Source: Acanthacorydalis orientalis
Taxonomy: Eukaryota > Arthropoda > Insecta > Megaloptera > Corydalidae
Length of the DNA: 64,000 nt
Direction of reading: 5' to 3'
Assembly (NCBI GenBank): GCA_034766995.1
Contig: CM068319.1
Coordinates: forward strand, 19,689,422-19,753,421
The notes under the pieces were generated by a model. The model did no database searches. It was not told the DNA's origin and saw only the letters and a program-made list of their open reading frames with translations. Positions within the stretch are counted from its first letter, which is position 1; each line of letters begins with the position of its first letter. The translations under genes and the position numbers were made by a program. Shown here one piece after another: positions 39,246 through 51,251 of the stretch.

Positions 39246-39248
<3 letters not shown>

Positions 39249-39374
39249 GTTGAGAAAGTACTGAAACCTGTATCCCAGATATCTATTATCTACAAAAATT
39301 ATACACAAACTAAATGTGTTTGTCAATAATTTCTGTAGAGTAATCTACGGTTTTGTTTTTTTATAATCTAATTT

Positions 39375-39524
39375 TATATATATATATATATATATATTTG
39401 TATATATATATATATATTTGTATATATATATATATATATTTGTATATATATATATGTATTTGTACATATATATGTATTTGTATATATATATATATATATT
39501 TGTATATATATATATATATATATT

Positions 39525-39604
<80 letters not shown>
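39375..39604. repeat. TA minisatellite with regular TTTG spacers, about 230 bp
   Basis: TA blocks of 12-40 bp are separated by TTTG about nine times, giving (TA)n-TTTG higher-order units. All six frames remain open for long distances, which creates three spurious 80-90-codon Tyr-Ile ORFs on both strands. Confidence 0.95.
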
Positions 39605-39608
<4 letters not shown>

Positions 39609-39876
39609 TCATGAGAGCGTAAGAAGATTATTAACTACTGTATCAAAAACTATGTTGTTATTGTCATTAGTTTTTAACATTAAGTAGTTTTTCAACAAAG
39701 TACAATCTGTATTAATATTAATCAAGAAGTGTTTGGAGGAATACCTACTTTTGACTTAACCTCATATATTAGAATCTTTTTCAATATTTTCAAATTAAAA
39801 ATTGTGTATAATAATAATTATAAATAATAATAGTTAACGTTTTCTTCCGTATAAAAAATACATTTATGGTAAATTG

Positions 39877-39936
<60 letters not shown>
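39877..39936. repeat. (TA)n microsatellite, about 55 bp
   Basis: Perfect run after GTATATAATA. Confidence 0.95.
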
Positions 39937-39938
<2 letters not shown>

Positions 39939-41778
39939 AATATTATTTACATTACAGATATTACAAATTTTATAAACTTGACCTTAGTGTTTATATCGAA
40001 AGACACAGATGAAAGCTACAACTTGATTTTAAATATTAAAAAAGTAATTTTCGTGAGAAGCTATTTTTACGAATGTAATTTGTTGTTGAAACTGGTGCGA
40101 CTTGAAATATTATAAATGAAAAGTATATTTGTAAAATCTATAAAAAAGTTAACACTGCCATTAATAATTTAACATTACATATAATATTAAGTGATAAAAA
40201 TTTCATAATTTTTATACTAACTACAAAGTATCAATGAAAATAATTAAATAGTTTTGAAATAAAGGAATTAATCACCAGTATTCGTTATAACTGAATGTTT
40301 AAATAATATAAAATTACTAAGTGATGCAAAATAGTGAACAAAAAATTCGAAAGAATTAACATTTATGAAAAACCTTAACTTGAATTCTAAAAAAATCTAT
40401 ACGTAGAAATTTATACCGTATAAAAGTTTTTTTATGCAAAATTTTTTCTTGGAACAATAATATTGTGTAAATAAATCATTATGAATAATATACTTATTTT
40501 CTGAAATTAAAATAAACATTTATATGTTGAAACATTTGATATTCGTAACATCTATTTCTATTATATGTAAAATCACAGTTTGTCAATAAACAAATTATAT
40601 ATTAAACGTCGTAAATAAACATTAAAAGTTTTACTTTTAAATGAAAATAAATATGTGTGTATTCTGTTTCTTCAAACTCGAAAAAAAAGATTAAAAAGTC
40701 TAAATAAGATTTTAAATTAAATATTTGTATATTATAGAACTAAATGAATTTTTTATATGCTCGTTGAAATTCAACATATATTTCAAAGAAAGTACGATTG
40801 AGACTCTTATAATATTTTAAATTCTTCTATTGTGTATTAAATATATATATTTATTGGTATGAAATATCAATTTACAAATAAATAAGACATTATTTCAAGT
40901 CATATCACATTTTTTACAATTTTTTTTATTCAAGTTATTAATACAACAATAAAAAAGTAAAAGTTTGTTTATAAAACTCACAAATAAAACGAATATATTT
41001 AAAAATTTAAAACTCCATTAAAAATTTAAAAAAGTCAATTTGGATATAAATAATTTATTAAAATGTTTCTAAGTATAAATATATTTTATGAATATTTAGT
41101 ATAATTATTGAAAATAATTCTAATTATTTTGGATTTAATTTTAAAAATAAACCAATAAACTGGTGTGTTCAATTTACTTTAAAAAATGCGAATTATAAAA
41201 AAAATAATTTTTTGATATATAATATTTTCAAGCAAAAGAAAAACAATAATAGCGTTATATTTAAAAAATTATAAAATTTCAGTGAAAAAAACACTATTTA
41301 TACAAATATAAAACGTGTTTATCAGCATAAAAATGCAATTGCTTTATGAATTTAATAGATTTGTTTATTTTACTTTCTAGAAGGTACTTTATTTCATTTT
41401 AAAAAAGTGTTTTCTATCTTAAAAACAATTATAAAAACCGTGTTAATAGTTAAACTTTATAAAAATGTGTGATGTGTAATTAATGATTTTATAATTGGTC
41501 TAAAAAAGGTAGACTAACATTTTGTGCAAAACTTATAAAATAAACACTGTTTTTATGGTTATACATTTTTTATATGTGAGATGATTTTACATACATGTTT
41601 TCAAGTGAAAAACAATTTTTTACTCGTCCTTCTATCATAGTTTTTATGAAATGTTAAAATCTTAGGAGACATACATTTCTCTCCCGTCGAAAAATTTATA
41701 AAAAATCGACGTTGAAGTTTTTTAAGATAAAATTTATCAAAGAGAATTCTATAAATGCGTAAAATATCCGTGTCATAG
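39937..41778. other. AT-rich stretch upstream of the coding exon
   Basis: Very AT-rich, with no long microsatellite and no exon. It probably contains the upstream intron or promoter of the gene at 41842, but no promoter element can be pointed to. Confidence 0.4.
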
Positions 41779-41841
41779 TTATTTACAAACGCTCGTATCA
41801 TAACCCGACAAACAAAATATCCCAAAACAAACCGCTTTGGC

Positions 41842-42334
41842 ATGTGTCGTACGTTGTCCAGCACGCACGCTACTGGTCATTATTGTCGACGCAGTACCTA
41901 CAAGAAGTGCTGCTATTGTGAGACGAGTTGCAATGCTTCCGTACAACAACTACGTACATCATCATCGACAAGTATGACGCTAACAGTCCATCGCGTGCCT
42001 GCATACTTTATTATACACGCCACTGAAGACAAAGACATGGCCCTTTTCGGTATGGTGTGGTTACTGCGTGTCAGATCGGAGATGAAACGATGTGCGAAAT
42101 GTAGACGCGAGGAATTGCAAGCGGCTCAGTCGCGCTCATATGCCGCTCATGGTGCACAATCGATACAAAGTATTGACGAACGGGTGTCACAATCGACTTA
42201 CTTTACAATCGACACACCGGGCGCGGGTGTTGGGAATTTGAGCGCGGCGGCTAGCGCTGGTACAATTGGGGCTGTTGGCGGTTCCAGCACTGCAACGTAC
42301 TGTGAGGTGCATGGATACGTGCCACCGAAAGACG
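41842..42334 (+). CDS. Protein-coding exon of an unrecognised host gene
   Basis: An open frame of 164 complete codons plus one base stays open upstream to 41779 and stands out as a G+C- and CpG-rich island in AT-rich DNA. It ends at AAAGACG|GTGAGT, a consensus 5' splice site in phase 1; beyond it the composition becomes intronic. Residues include a Cys-rich start (CRRSTYKKCCYCETSCN), a basic Cys pair (MKRCAKCRREELQ), a Gly/Ala/Ser-rich linker and YCEVHGYVPPKD at the donor. Internal methionines at 41974 and at 42037 (GACATGGCC, reasonable context) are alternative starts. No clear 3' splice acceptor precedes the first ATG, so this may be a first coding exon. The micro-exon at 49628 continues the frame. 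I do not recognise the protein family. Confidence 0.75.
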
Positions 42335-42656
42335 GTGAGTTGTGTATAGAAATTTTAAAAACTACATATATCCATACTTGAAAAAAATTCGATTTATAAA
42401 TGTATAATGTATCTTATATATCTTACAAATAAGATTTTCAAGCTACTTCCTTTTTTTAAATTATGTTGATGTATACATTACTATATTGTCCATCTAAGAT
42501 AGGTAATCGCCAACTTCCACATGTTTATGAAATTTTATCTGTATATAAATTCTAAGAGATTCAACTGAAATAGAAGTTTTAAGTTTTCTGATCATTTTTT
42601 CACAAACACTTTTATGGAACTGTTTAAAATATTAGGTAATATTAAATTGGTAAATA

Positions 42657-43137
42657 TTAGGTTGATAGAAAAATAATTGCAGTTTATGACCTTCAAATTA
42701 ATATTTTAATTTAAATGGTTTTAAGTTGTTCAAAACTATTGCATGATTAACACCTGATATTTGTGCAAGCTCTCGAATTGTGGTTATGATTCAGTTAACG
42801 CCTTCAGTTGATCGTTATGAACTGAAGAAGAATTCCCGCTACCTTCTTCATCTTCAAGACTTTCGTCCCCAGCATGAATTTTTTTCAAGTGCTTCACCAC
42901 CCGTTTTGAACACATTGAAAACAATTAATCTTACTTGCTTCTATTCCATTTTTCAATTCAATAGCCCAACTTGAAGCATAATTATTAATAAAACCAAAGT
43001 CAATGTTACTAAAATATAGACTGAAAAAATGCTCTTTAAAATGATACTACATGAACGTGATGAAATGATTCGCATTGAAAAAAATTAAGGTTAGAATTCA
43101 GAAAACAAAAATCGCAATTATTTTCCTACCAACCTAA
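42657..43137 (-). mobile_element. Internally deleted mariner element, copy A
   Basis: Termini TTAGGTTGATAG (left) and CCTACCAACCTAA (right) are inverted repeats extending over AATAATTGC(A/G)/CGCAATTATT. A TA precedes the left end; the right flank reads CG, so the duplication is not intact. On the minus strand, 42888-42784 reads LKKIHAGDESLEDEEGSG and HNDQLKALTES before a stop. Another frame then gives IRELAQISGVNHAIVLNNLK. These are the mariner transposase HTH region and its linker (mellifera-like subfamily pattern). The sequence then jumps directly to the 3' terminus, so the catalytic domain is missing. It lies inside the host-gene intron. Confidence 0.85.
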
Positions 43138-43936
43138 CGTAATCCCTACGATTGGTTAATTACAGTGGAAAATGATAATTTGATTGAAAATTTCTACCAT
43201 TTCAAAATAAAGGCTGTTTCAAAATCATCAGATCACAATCAATTCTTGGTAACATATATTTTTTCAGATAAACCTATCAAAAGTGTTGTAAAAAATAGAT
43301 TTCCATCTAATTTCAGGACTGGTAAAGTGATTTAGTTTAATATATTGAATTTCAGATCACAATATTGAACACATCATTTTTAATTTTAAAAACTTATCAT
43401 TTTTACATAAACTATAAGTCCAAAAAATCAAGAAACTGATTATCAGAAAAGTAGGATTAAACCCCAAAATTTATTAAATTTCATTGTTTTCAATTCGCAG
43501 AATTATCAATATGTTTTCCTCCTGTATTTAATTTTTCTACAAACATGTTAAGGGTTATTTTACTACATAAAATATTCAGTCGATCGAAAAATATTCATTT
43601 TTAAAAATTTTAGAAATGAAATATAGAAAGATTATGTTTTCTCATACAGATGAAATTTCTCATTGAATCTTGTATGAGTATCGTACAATAGCATTTCTTT
43701 AAGATCTACATACTTCTGATTTTTAATTTATAGGGAAATTTGAATATACCAATCTGTATTTGAATTTTCAGTAATAATTTGGTATTTAAAAGTAGTTTAT
43801 TAATAATATTGAATTTTTATAATTAATTTAATTAACTATATAAATAAAAAGTATATTTTTATATTCGAACTAAGAACAATAAATGACTCAATTAAAAACA
43901 TTTATGATTTTTGGTTTGATTTTACTATTTTAATTT

Positions 43937-43968
43937 TCTCTCTCTGTCTATATATATATATATATATT
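43937..43968. repeat. (TC)n-(TA)n microsatellite
   Basis: Four TC units and GTC, then about 22 bp of TA. Confidence 0.9.
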
Positions 43969-44938
43969 GTTCGAAAAATTCGATCGAAAAATCAGAAATA
44001 AAAAATGTTTAATGTATTTTTGAATAAATATTCCTATCTCTTAATAAATACTTTTATATAACTCAATTACAGCTAAAACTTTTCATTATACGAACTGTTT
44101 GTTCAGGAAACAATTCTAACATCCTGTTAAATTTAATTATTGTTTCGTTTCATCTTTCAGAAAATTTACTACATACATATTCCGTGTAAATGGAGTTCAT
44201 TTAATGCTTGTATGATGTTCTAAAACGTTGCATATTTCTACATAGTTTCTTTATGCATTTATAATTTTTTTAGGTGTTATATAAAAGCTCTCTAGTGAAT
44301 AATATTTTGTTTATTCTCCAACTAAAATTTTTCATGTCTCAACACTTTTTTAAAATTTTAATTCGTTTATTGGGACATAATTAATGTTATTTCTAAACGA
44401 AGTTTTTAATTTAATTAATTAGGATAGAAATTAAAAGGAGGAAAAATTATACAGGGAATTGAATAAAAGTTATTCGCAACAAATTGTAAACTGCATCCGG
44501 TAAACTGATTACATTTTGATCCAAGTTTTTCGACACGTTCTTGCACGACATGTGAATTCGAAACAATTTATCATCTAAGAGAATGACATTTAAATCTGTC
44601 TCTCAAAAATTTTTTTTCCAACATCTCCATCTTTCAACAACGTAAAAATGATGGTTAATGTCGCTCGATTACATAACGAAATATACAAACTTCTGTTTTT
44701 CAACGTTAATAAATATAAATCAAAAGTTTCGTTCGACAAAACTTTCCACAATACAATTTTCAGTACATTAAGGACCCTTCAAGAATATTAATAATAACAG
44801 CATTATCGTCTTATCGTACTTAAAATGAGATTAAATACTTGTTTCCGTATTTGACGATAACATAATAATGACTAAATTATCTTTTGTTGATTAAACGTTT
44901 ATAAAACTGGTTAATGGTTAACCATTTCTCTTTGAAAC
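43969..44938. other. Intronic AT-rich sequence
   Basis: No exon or repeat visible. Confidence 0.4.
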
Positions 44939-44940
44939 AT

Positions 44941-44983
<43 letters not shown>

Positions 44984-44994
44984 GTGTGTGTGTT
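44939..44994. repeat. (CA)n-(TA)n-(TG)n perfect-type palindrome
   Basis: About seven CA units, about 26 bp of TA and six TG units form a self-complementary block that can extrude as a hairpin with no unpaired loop required beyond the TA centre. Confidence 0.95.
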
Positions 44995-45741
44995 TATGGT
45001 TGTGTTAGTCTGACACTAAATTCGAGTTAAAACTCATGAAACGTGCAAGAAGCATAACGTGTGGTGTTTTACTTCTTGTAAATCATTAATAGTGCTGTAC
45101 CATGTGTTAGTACTAGCAAACAAAAGGTGCTTTATGCGGTAATCAACCAAATAAACTTTGATGTCTTTTCTAAAATGTTTTATTTTTCACGTTATTTAAT
45201 ATGAAAAAAATCTAGTTTATTAAACATCATCAAAAAATATCTATACTACATTTTTATTTTTCAAACCCTTTGAAGGTAAACATTAATTTATATTTTTTAC
45301 GAAAATTTGTATATTCTGATATTCTTTCTATTTCTATTCAAAGAATACATATATAAAACTTTAAAAATATAACAAAAATTAATTTCAAAATTATTAATAT
45401 CTTAATATTTTTGAATCTCCTAAAAGTATTTAAAAAATAATTAATGCAAATAGTATTGAAAATATATAAATTTGAATTAATTTAATTCTCATAAATAATT
45501 AGACTTATATATAAAACGTTACAATATAACTAATTTTCTAATTTAATTTTAAAGTACTTATAACAAAGTATACAAATTTTGTATTGATATAAGAAAACAG
45601 AAAATTTTATTAAAAAGGATGTAAGTATAAAAACATTATTTGAAGATAATTTAATAAAAAAAAACAATAGCGAAAAAATATAATATAAAAAACATGCAGA
45701 AACCATCAGTTCAAAACTAACAACTAAATGTAAAGCAATAC

Positions 45742-45744
<3 letters not shown>

Positions 45745-45791
<47 letters not shown>
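45745..45791. repeat. (TA)n microsatellite, about 46 bp
   Basis: Perfect run after ACACAATA. Confidence 0.95.
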
Positions 45792-45795
<4 letters not shown>

Positions 45796-46799
45796 CATAA
45801 TTCTAAGATCTTATTTAATGGATTTGATGTTTTGAGTTTTTCATCACGTGTAATTTTTCTCGACGTTTCATTTTATTTTGATGCGAGATTCTTCGAAAAG
45901 CAGTGAAAAAAAATTATTGTGGTATTTGTATCATCTGTATCGATCGACTCTATGTGATTGAGGTCGAGTGTTGTCAGTTAGATAACGAAATAACTTTTCA
46001 GTGCCATGAAAGACTAAAAAGGTTTATTTGATGAACTGTTCCAAAGTCAAATACTTTTTTCATTTCCTGATTCTACATTTACACATTCTGACTTTTTGAA
46101 AATACTCTAAATAAATTGTATACTTTTTAAATAAATATTCTGTGAATGAAATAAGGATCTTCGTTTGTTATTTAGTTGTTTAAATTAAGTAATATACTTT
46201 TATTAGATCTTTTAATCTTTATTTTTAAAAATAGTAACTGTTAAACTTTTATTAATAAAATTGCAGATGCATCTTTTTTAAAATTTTATTTATTTAGAAA
46301 TGGATATAATTCATTCATACACTTATTATAAATCAATCATTAATGAGTTTTTGTTTTATTATAATTAATTTATTAAAATGTAAAATGTAATATAGATTTA
46401 TCTCAAAATTATTTTACATTTAATCAGTTATTCAATTAAAATTAGATTATATATTTTGAAAAGAAAATTTTCTGAAAAAGTACTTGTCAAAAGTACTTAC
46501 TTAAGTGCGAGATTAGTTTTATTTATAAAACTAGTAAATTATATAATAACCTATTTATTTCATGGAAAATTAATGTGTTGTAATTATCAAATTAAAAATT
46601 TTGATAAGTTAGCACACACAGGCACATCTTCTTGTAAATATTTTAATATTTACGAAGGAAAAGTCTGTTATTAAATACTGAAGATTTTTTTTAAGAATAT
46701 AAAATATAAAAGAAGTCAAATAAATATAAATGTATACATGTTTGTATATATTTTTTTTTATTCAGAAAATGTAAAGATTGTTCATTTAAAAAGCATCTA
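45792..46799. other. Intronic AT-rich sequence
   Basis: The 72-codon + strand frame at 46456-46674 has no domain, no flanking splice signals and AT-rich codons, so it is not called. Confidence 0.4.
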
Positions 46800-47120
46800 A
46801 AAACGAAAAGAAACGACGTATCGCCGACACAGGCATTTCCTTCAAGTATAAAATAACGTGACATGTTATTACAAAACTAATTTATACGAAATTATTTCGA
46901 AACCGAATTGAAAATCATGTCATGCCAGTTTTGGTAAAACACTCATCCCTGTATAAAAGTTTCCTTTAACGATAATATGATGTTATATGAAAAGAGAGCG
47001 AACTAGAGTGTGACCAATGTTAAACCGAGCGAGACGACGAACGAATTCCACCAAAACTGTAATTATAACTTTTGAAAGAGGCGAAAAACTTTTATTACAA
47101 AACGAACGACATTTATTCTA
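46800..47120. other. G+C-richer islet inside the intron
   Basis: Contains GAAACGACGTATCGCCGACA near 46809 and GAACTAGAGTGTGACCAATG plus CCGAGCGAGACGACGAACGA near 46999-47040. No open frame. A candidate intronic enhancer, alternative untranslated exon or old element. Confidence 0.3.
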
Positions 47121-47340
47121 CGAGCAGTCAGGAAAAATACAATTAATGAAAAAGTATATCTGACAGATGTGATTTTAAACACACCGTTTGTAAAGAAAAT
47201 AGGGAAAGGAGAAATTTAAATTTCAAATTATATCTTTGTTGTATTCTAGTACGCGTTGAATGTTCCATATTCTTTTTATTCGCTGACCTGTGATAATACG
47301 TTTTCATCAAAATATCATTAATTATCATTAGATTGAAATT

Positions 47341-47378
47341 ATATGCATATGCATATATACATATATATATATACATAC
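47341..47378. repeat. ATGCATATGCATA palindrome and short (TA)n
   Basis: Two ATGCAT units precede about 20 bp of interrupted TA. Confidence 0.85.
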
Positions 47379-47543
47379 AATGGTTAAATAAAGATGTAAT
47401 TATTTCACAATTATAAAGTTTATACAAACATATGAACACACATACCGCAGAAAGGATTCAACTTCCCAAAAAACAAATCAGCATTTTGCATAAAATAACA
47501 ACAATGAAAAAACGTTAAATACTTATAATTGTATTTAGTCAAT

Positions 47544-47544
<1 letters not shown>

Positions 47545-47578
<34 letters not shown>
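47545..47578. repeat. (TG)-(TA)n microsatellite
   Basis: GTGTGT passes into about 29 bp of TA. Confidence 0.9.
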
Positions 47579-47581
<3 letters not shown>

Positions 47582-48864
47582 TGTATGTATATCCCATATG
47601 CATAAAGTTTAATTTGTGCAAATTTTCAAATATTTTTTCGTTGCTACAAAAAGTAATTTTGAATTTTGTAATTAAATTTGAAATCATCTGTATGTATGTA
47701 TAATATTATACTTTAATATTTTTATTACATTAAACTATTCTCATTAATCGATAATATATTTATCATGAAATGTATGCTTAGTAAACTCCATTACGGTGAA
47801 ATAAATATCAAATATCCTTGAATTAAAAACTTTGTTAAGATTCTAATTGAAAGGAACATTTAAGAAAATCTGTTATTAATGTTTATAAATGAACCGTGAT
47901 TTGTTAAAAGAATGTGGACTACTATGAGTCAGTTTTTGATAAATTAATAAACTATTTAAATATATAAGTGTTCATACGTTAACAAAAATATAATTTTGGT
48001 AGTATCAGCTTGCTTCCCAACACTTGTATATATTCGGAAAATAACTTTTATGCTCATTTTATAGTTATAATTTTATATTAAAATTTGAATTTTTAACACT
48101 GATAATCTTTTCATAAAATACAATTATAACAATAATTGAGATTGTTTTCAACTGATTTAATTTTACAAAATTGAAAATTAAATCTCACATTTATATTATT
48201 TTCTTTCATATTATTTAATTTTTAATATTTGGTATAAAAATTTATAATACATAGAAACTTGCTGCTTGAAGCCACTGTCTAATATCAATATATGTTAAAA
48301 ATTTTTGGAAATTCTTTGAAAATATCTTATAGAATTACATAGAATCATTGAAAAGTTTGAGTATTTTTTTAAATTTCATAACGTCTCCCAATTTTGATTT
48401 TTTTCAGATATAATAATATTCAAATAATAATAATAATTTATATTAATTTTCTATAAAAATGATCTAATTAGATTTCTTTTATATATAATTGTAATGAACA
48501 ACTACTTCTGAAATGGCGAAAAATAATAGAACAAAAGGAAGAAGTCAAAATTGATCGAATTCGCTGCTAAATTTGCTTATCAATACTGTATTGAAAATAC
48601 AGCAATCTTACATTAGTATGAATTTTCGATATGTTTTAATTGTTTTTTTTTTCCACAGATTTACTCCTTTGTTAATTCATTTTTTTTACACACAACGCCA
48701 TTATTTACGTATTTTTAAACATAGAAATACATTTATTTTCTAAGATAATTCTCTAAATGGAAAACGTCTAAGATCTCTGAATTTTTTTATTTAATAGCCT
48801 TTTTTCATTAATATAAAATGTTTGTTTCGTTAAAATATATTCATTTTAAATAACACATTAAATT
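47579..48864. other. Intronic AT-rich sequence
   Basis: No exon, element or hairpin recognised. Confidence 0.4.
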
Positions 48865-48891
48865 TTATATATATATATATTATATACGCAC

Positions 48892-48922
<31 letters not shown>

Positions 48923-48944
48923 CATATAGAGAGAGAGGCAGAGA
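48865..48944. repeat. (TA)n pair with (GA)n end
   Basis: Two TA runs separated by TATATACGCACA, ending ATAGAGAGAGAGGCAGAGA. Confidence 0.9.
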
Positions 48945-49475
48945 TTGAATACAATTCATTTTGTAGTTAAAACAATGCAAAAAAATATCTTAAAAAGTAA
49001 TTGGTTTTGTTATCATACATTTTTGTTAATTCAAACGAAAAAAATAATTTATAGTTCAAAAAACATTGAAAGTTTGCCTTACAACAGTAGTTTTTTTAAT
49101 CGAAACAGATTTTCAGCATGGAAAAGTCTAACATCTGTTGTATCTGCAAAACTTGTTCACTAACGTTTATTTGCGTTAATTGTAGTTTTTGTATTTAATT
49201 CTTCAAGCATACAGTCTGAGATCCTTCTTCCTTTCAGTAAATGTTTTTCACAATAGCCCGAAAATAAATGTTCTTATAAAGTCATTTACATAATGTGTAT
49301 TCAAGTGATAATTTTAATTATGTTTTATGAAAAAATAATAATTAGTTTGCGTAAATAAAGTACTGGTTTTTAGTATATGTTAATTATTGTTATATGTTCA
49401 ATTTCGAAAACAGAAAATAATGTTAAATTAAACATCTTTTTTTGGTTTTGAAACAAATATAATTATTTAATTCAT

Positions 49476-49492
49476 TATATATATATATATAT
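49476..49492. repeat. Short (TA)n microsatellite
   Basis: About 16 bp of TA. Confidence 0.8.
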
Positions 49493-49627
49493 TAGAGTGC
49501 TTTCTATATTAAGATACTATAATTAATTTTTGTAAAAGTTTCAAATCTGATTTATTTACCAAATGTACATAATTGGAAACTCTTTCATAATTTTTAATTG
49601 AATTTTAATGTACTAATTTTGTTTCAG

Positions 49628-49662
49628 GTGAGTGTCTTCTTTCATTTTACAAACTGTATTAC
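49628..49662 (+). CDS. Candidate 35-nt micro-exon
   Basis: The segment is preceded by TACTAATTTTGTTTCAG, which combines a near-ideal branch point (TACTAAT) with an acceptor, and is followed by GTAAGT, an ideal donor. The upstream exon ends in phase 1 with G; this exon supplies GT to complete a Gly codon, then reads ECLLSFYKLYY with no stop and ends in phase 0. The joint reading is PPKD-G-ECLLSFYKLYY. The splice signals are strong, but a stretch this short can stay open by chance, and the next exon was not found. Skipping the exon would shift the reading frame. Confidence 0.5.
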
Positions 49663-51088
49663 GTAAGTAAATTATTTTTTTAGTAATTAGATTAATGATT
49701 TTACATAAAGATTACATTTTATGCTGTTTCGTACATAATTGAGATACACTTTTATTGAAGTAAATTCAATTAAATATTTTTACGGTAACAACCTTTAAGA
49801 AAATATTTTTCTTACAAATGAGATATTTTTTTAATTTAGGTCTATATTGATAGATTTACGAAGTTGTTTTTTTTAAGAAAAATATTACTCGACAAAGAGT
49901 TTTAATAAATTTTAAATAGAATTTGTTGTGTTTTCTTAGTGAATTAATTTATTAGTTTTGTAATTTCATTTTAATATTTTTTGAATCAAATAAGTAACAT
50001 TGATATATATATATATATATATATATATATCTTTTTGACTTCTATTTAAAATAGTAAACGATGTAGGTAATATTTTAATTTTTGTTTTAAATTTATGTTA
50101 AAACATATTGGATTTTGTTATTAAATTGAATATAAACCATTATTTCTTTTACCTAAGAAAGTTATACCTTTTTAAATAATGTACTTTTTTAAATAATATT
50201 GTAAAAAATGTTGTTTTTATTAAGTTATAGAGAAAGGAAAAATATAGATATTATTTATGAGATAAAATAAAAACAAGTATGTTTCACAAATTCTGTTTAT
50301 TTTACACAATAATTCTTTTTAGTTTTGTATTTTACTACTACACTTAATAATTTATTTTTCATTTTCATGTCAAATGTAGAATTAATTTATATTAAAATTT
50401 AATAATTAATTAATTATTTAATAATGAATTTTAAAATAAACAAGATTTTGATGAATATTTTACAGTACGTTTGCAACGTTTAAGTATATTTTATATAAAA
50501 GTGTCTAGGGTAAAAGATACGCTATTTTTTCACATTACTGGCATGTATTTTTTTAAACTATAAAATAAATGTTTATTTAGATTTTATTCAGAAACATATT
50601 TCATTTATCTAAAGTAATTTAATTAAAAAAAATCAGTAATATACCGTTTCTATTTACATGATAAGATATTATTCTTGAATAATTTATTTTATGTTCTTGG
50701 ATGTTTATAATAAATATTTATTTTATTCCTTGAATAATTATATGTTCGAAATAACAGTTAAGTTTTTACATTATTAAACTTTTACTAGATAACAAATAAT
50801 TACCATTTTTTAAAACAATGTTTTTGTTTAAATAACTTTATTTTTTATAAACACAATATATTATTTATAAATTAAATATAGCTTACTGGATATATTATTT
50901 AGAAGTTGTAATAATTATTGTCTATTCAATTTATTATAACTATTATTGATTTAAAGGCAATATGAAACTAAGAATTTACTTGAAAAATATTTCATAAGGA
51001 ATATCTTTAATATTAAAAATCAAACTATGTCGTAGATCAATAAAATTTTAAATATTATGTATTAAATTAAAAAAAATAATTTATTTTA
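49663..51088. other. AT-rich sequence downstream of the micro-exon
   Basis: Probably the next intron. A single TA run (50003-50030) is present. No further exon with matching splice sites is convincing. Confidence 0.35.
50003..50030. repeat. (TA)n microsatellite
   Basis: About 28 bp of TA between TTGA and CTTTTTG. Confidence 0.9.

Positions 51089-51140
<52 letters not shown>
51089..51140. repeat. (TC)n-(TA)n microsatellite
   Basis: Twelve to thirteen TC units followed by about 26 bp of TA and TCAG. Confidence 0.95.
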
Positions 51141-51187
51141 CAGTTTGATGTAAAAATAATTTCACTCTTTACGTATCGAGTAAAGAC

Positions 51188-51188
<1 letters not shown>

Positions 51189-51246
<58 letters not shown>

Positions 51247-51251
51247 TATAT
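51189..51251. repeat. (TA)n abutting the mariner 3' end
   Basis: TGTGTGTATATA leads into TA with one ATGTA interruption. The array occupies the place where the mariner 3' inverted repeat should be and also ends in TCAG, like the array 110 bp to the left. Confidence 0.9.

Larger units (their letters stand above)
42335..49627 (+). other. Putative 7.3-kb intron
   Basis: Bounded by GTGAGT at 42335 and TTTCAG ending at 49627. It holds one deleted mariner, several microsatellites, a G+C-richer islet near 46800-47120 and otherwise AT-rich DNA with no exon visible on the + strand. Confidence 0.45.

Noticed and set aside
39353..39687. Three long overlapping frames of Tyr-Ile repeats on both strands
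   Set aside because: They are translations of a TA minisatellite, open in every frame because TA repeats contain no in-frame stop in these registers. The same applies to frames at 2603, 8290, 24114, 30781 and 60102.
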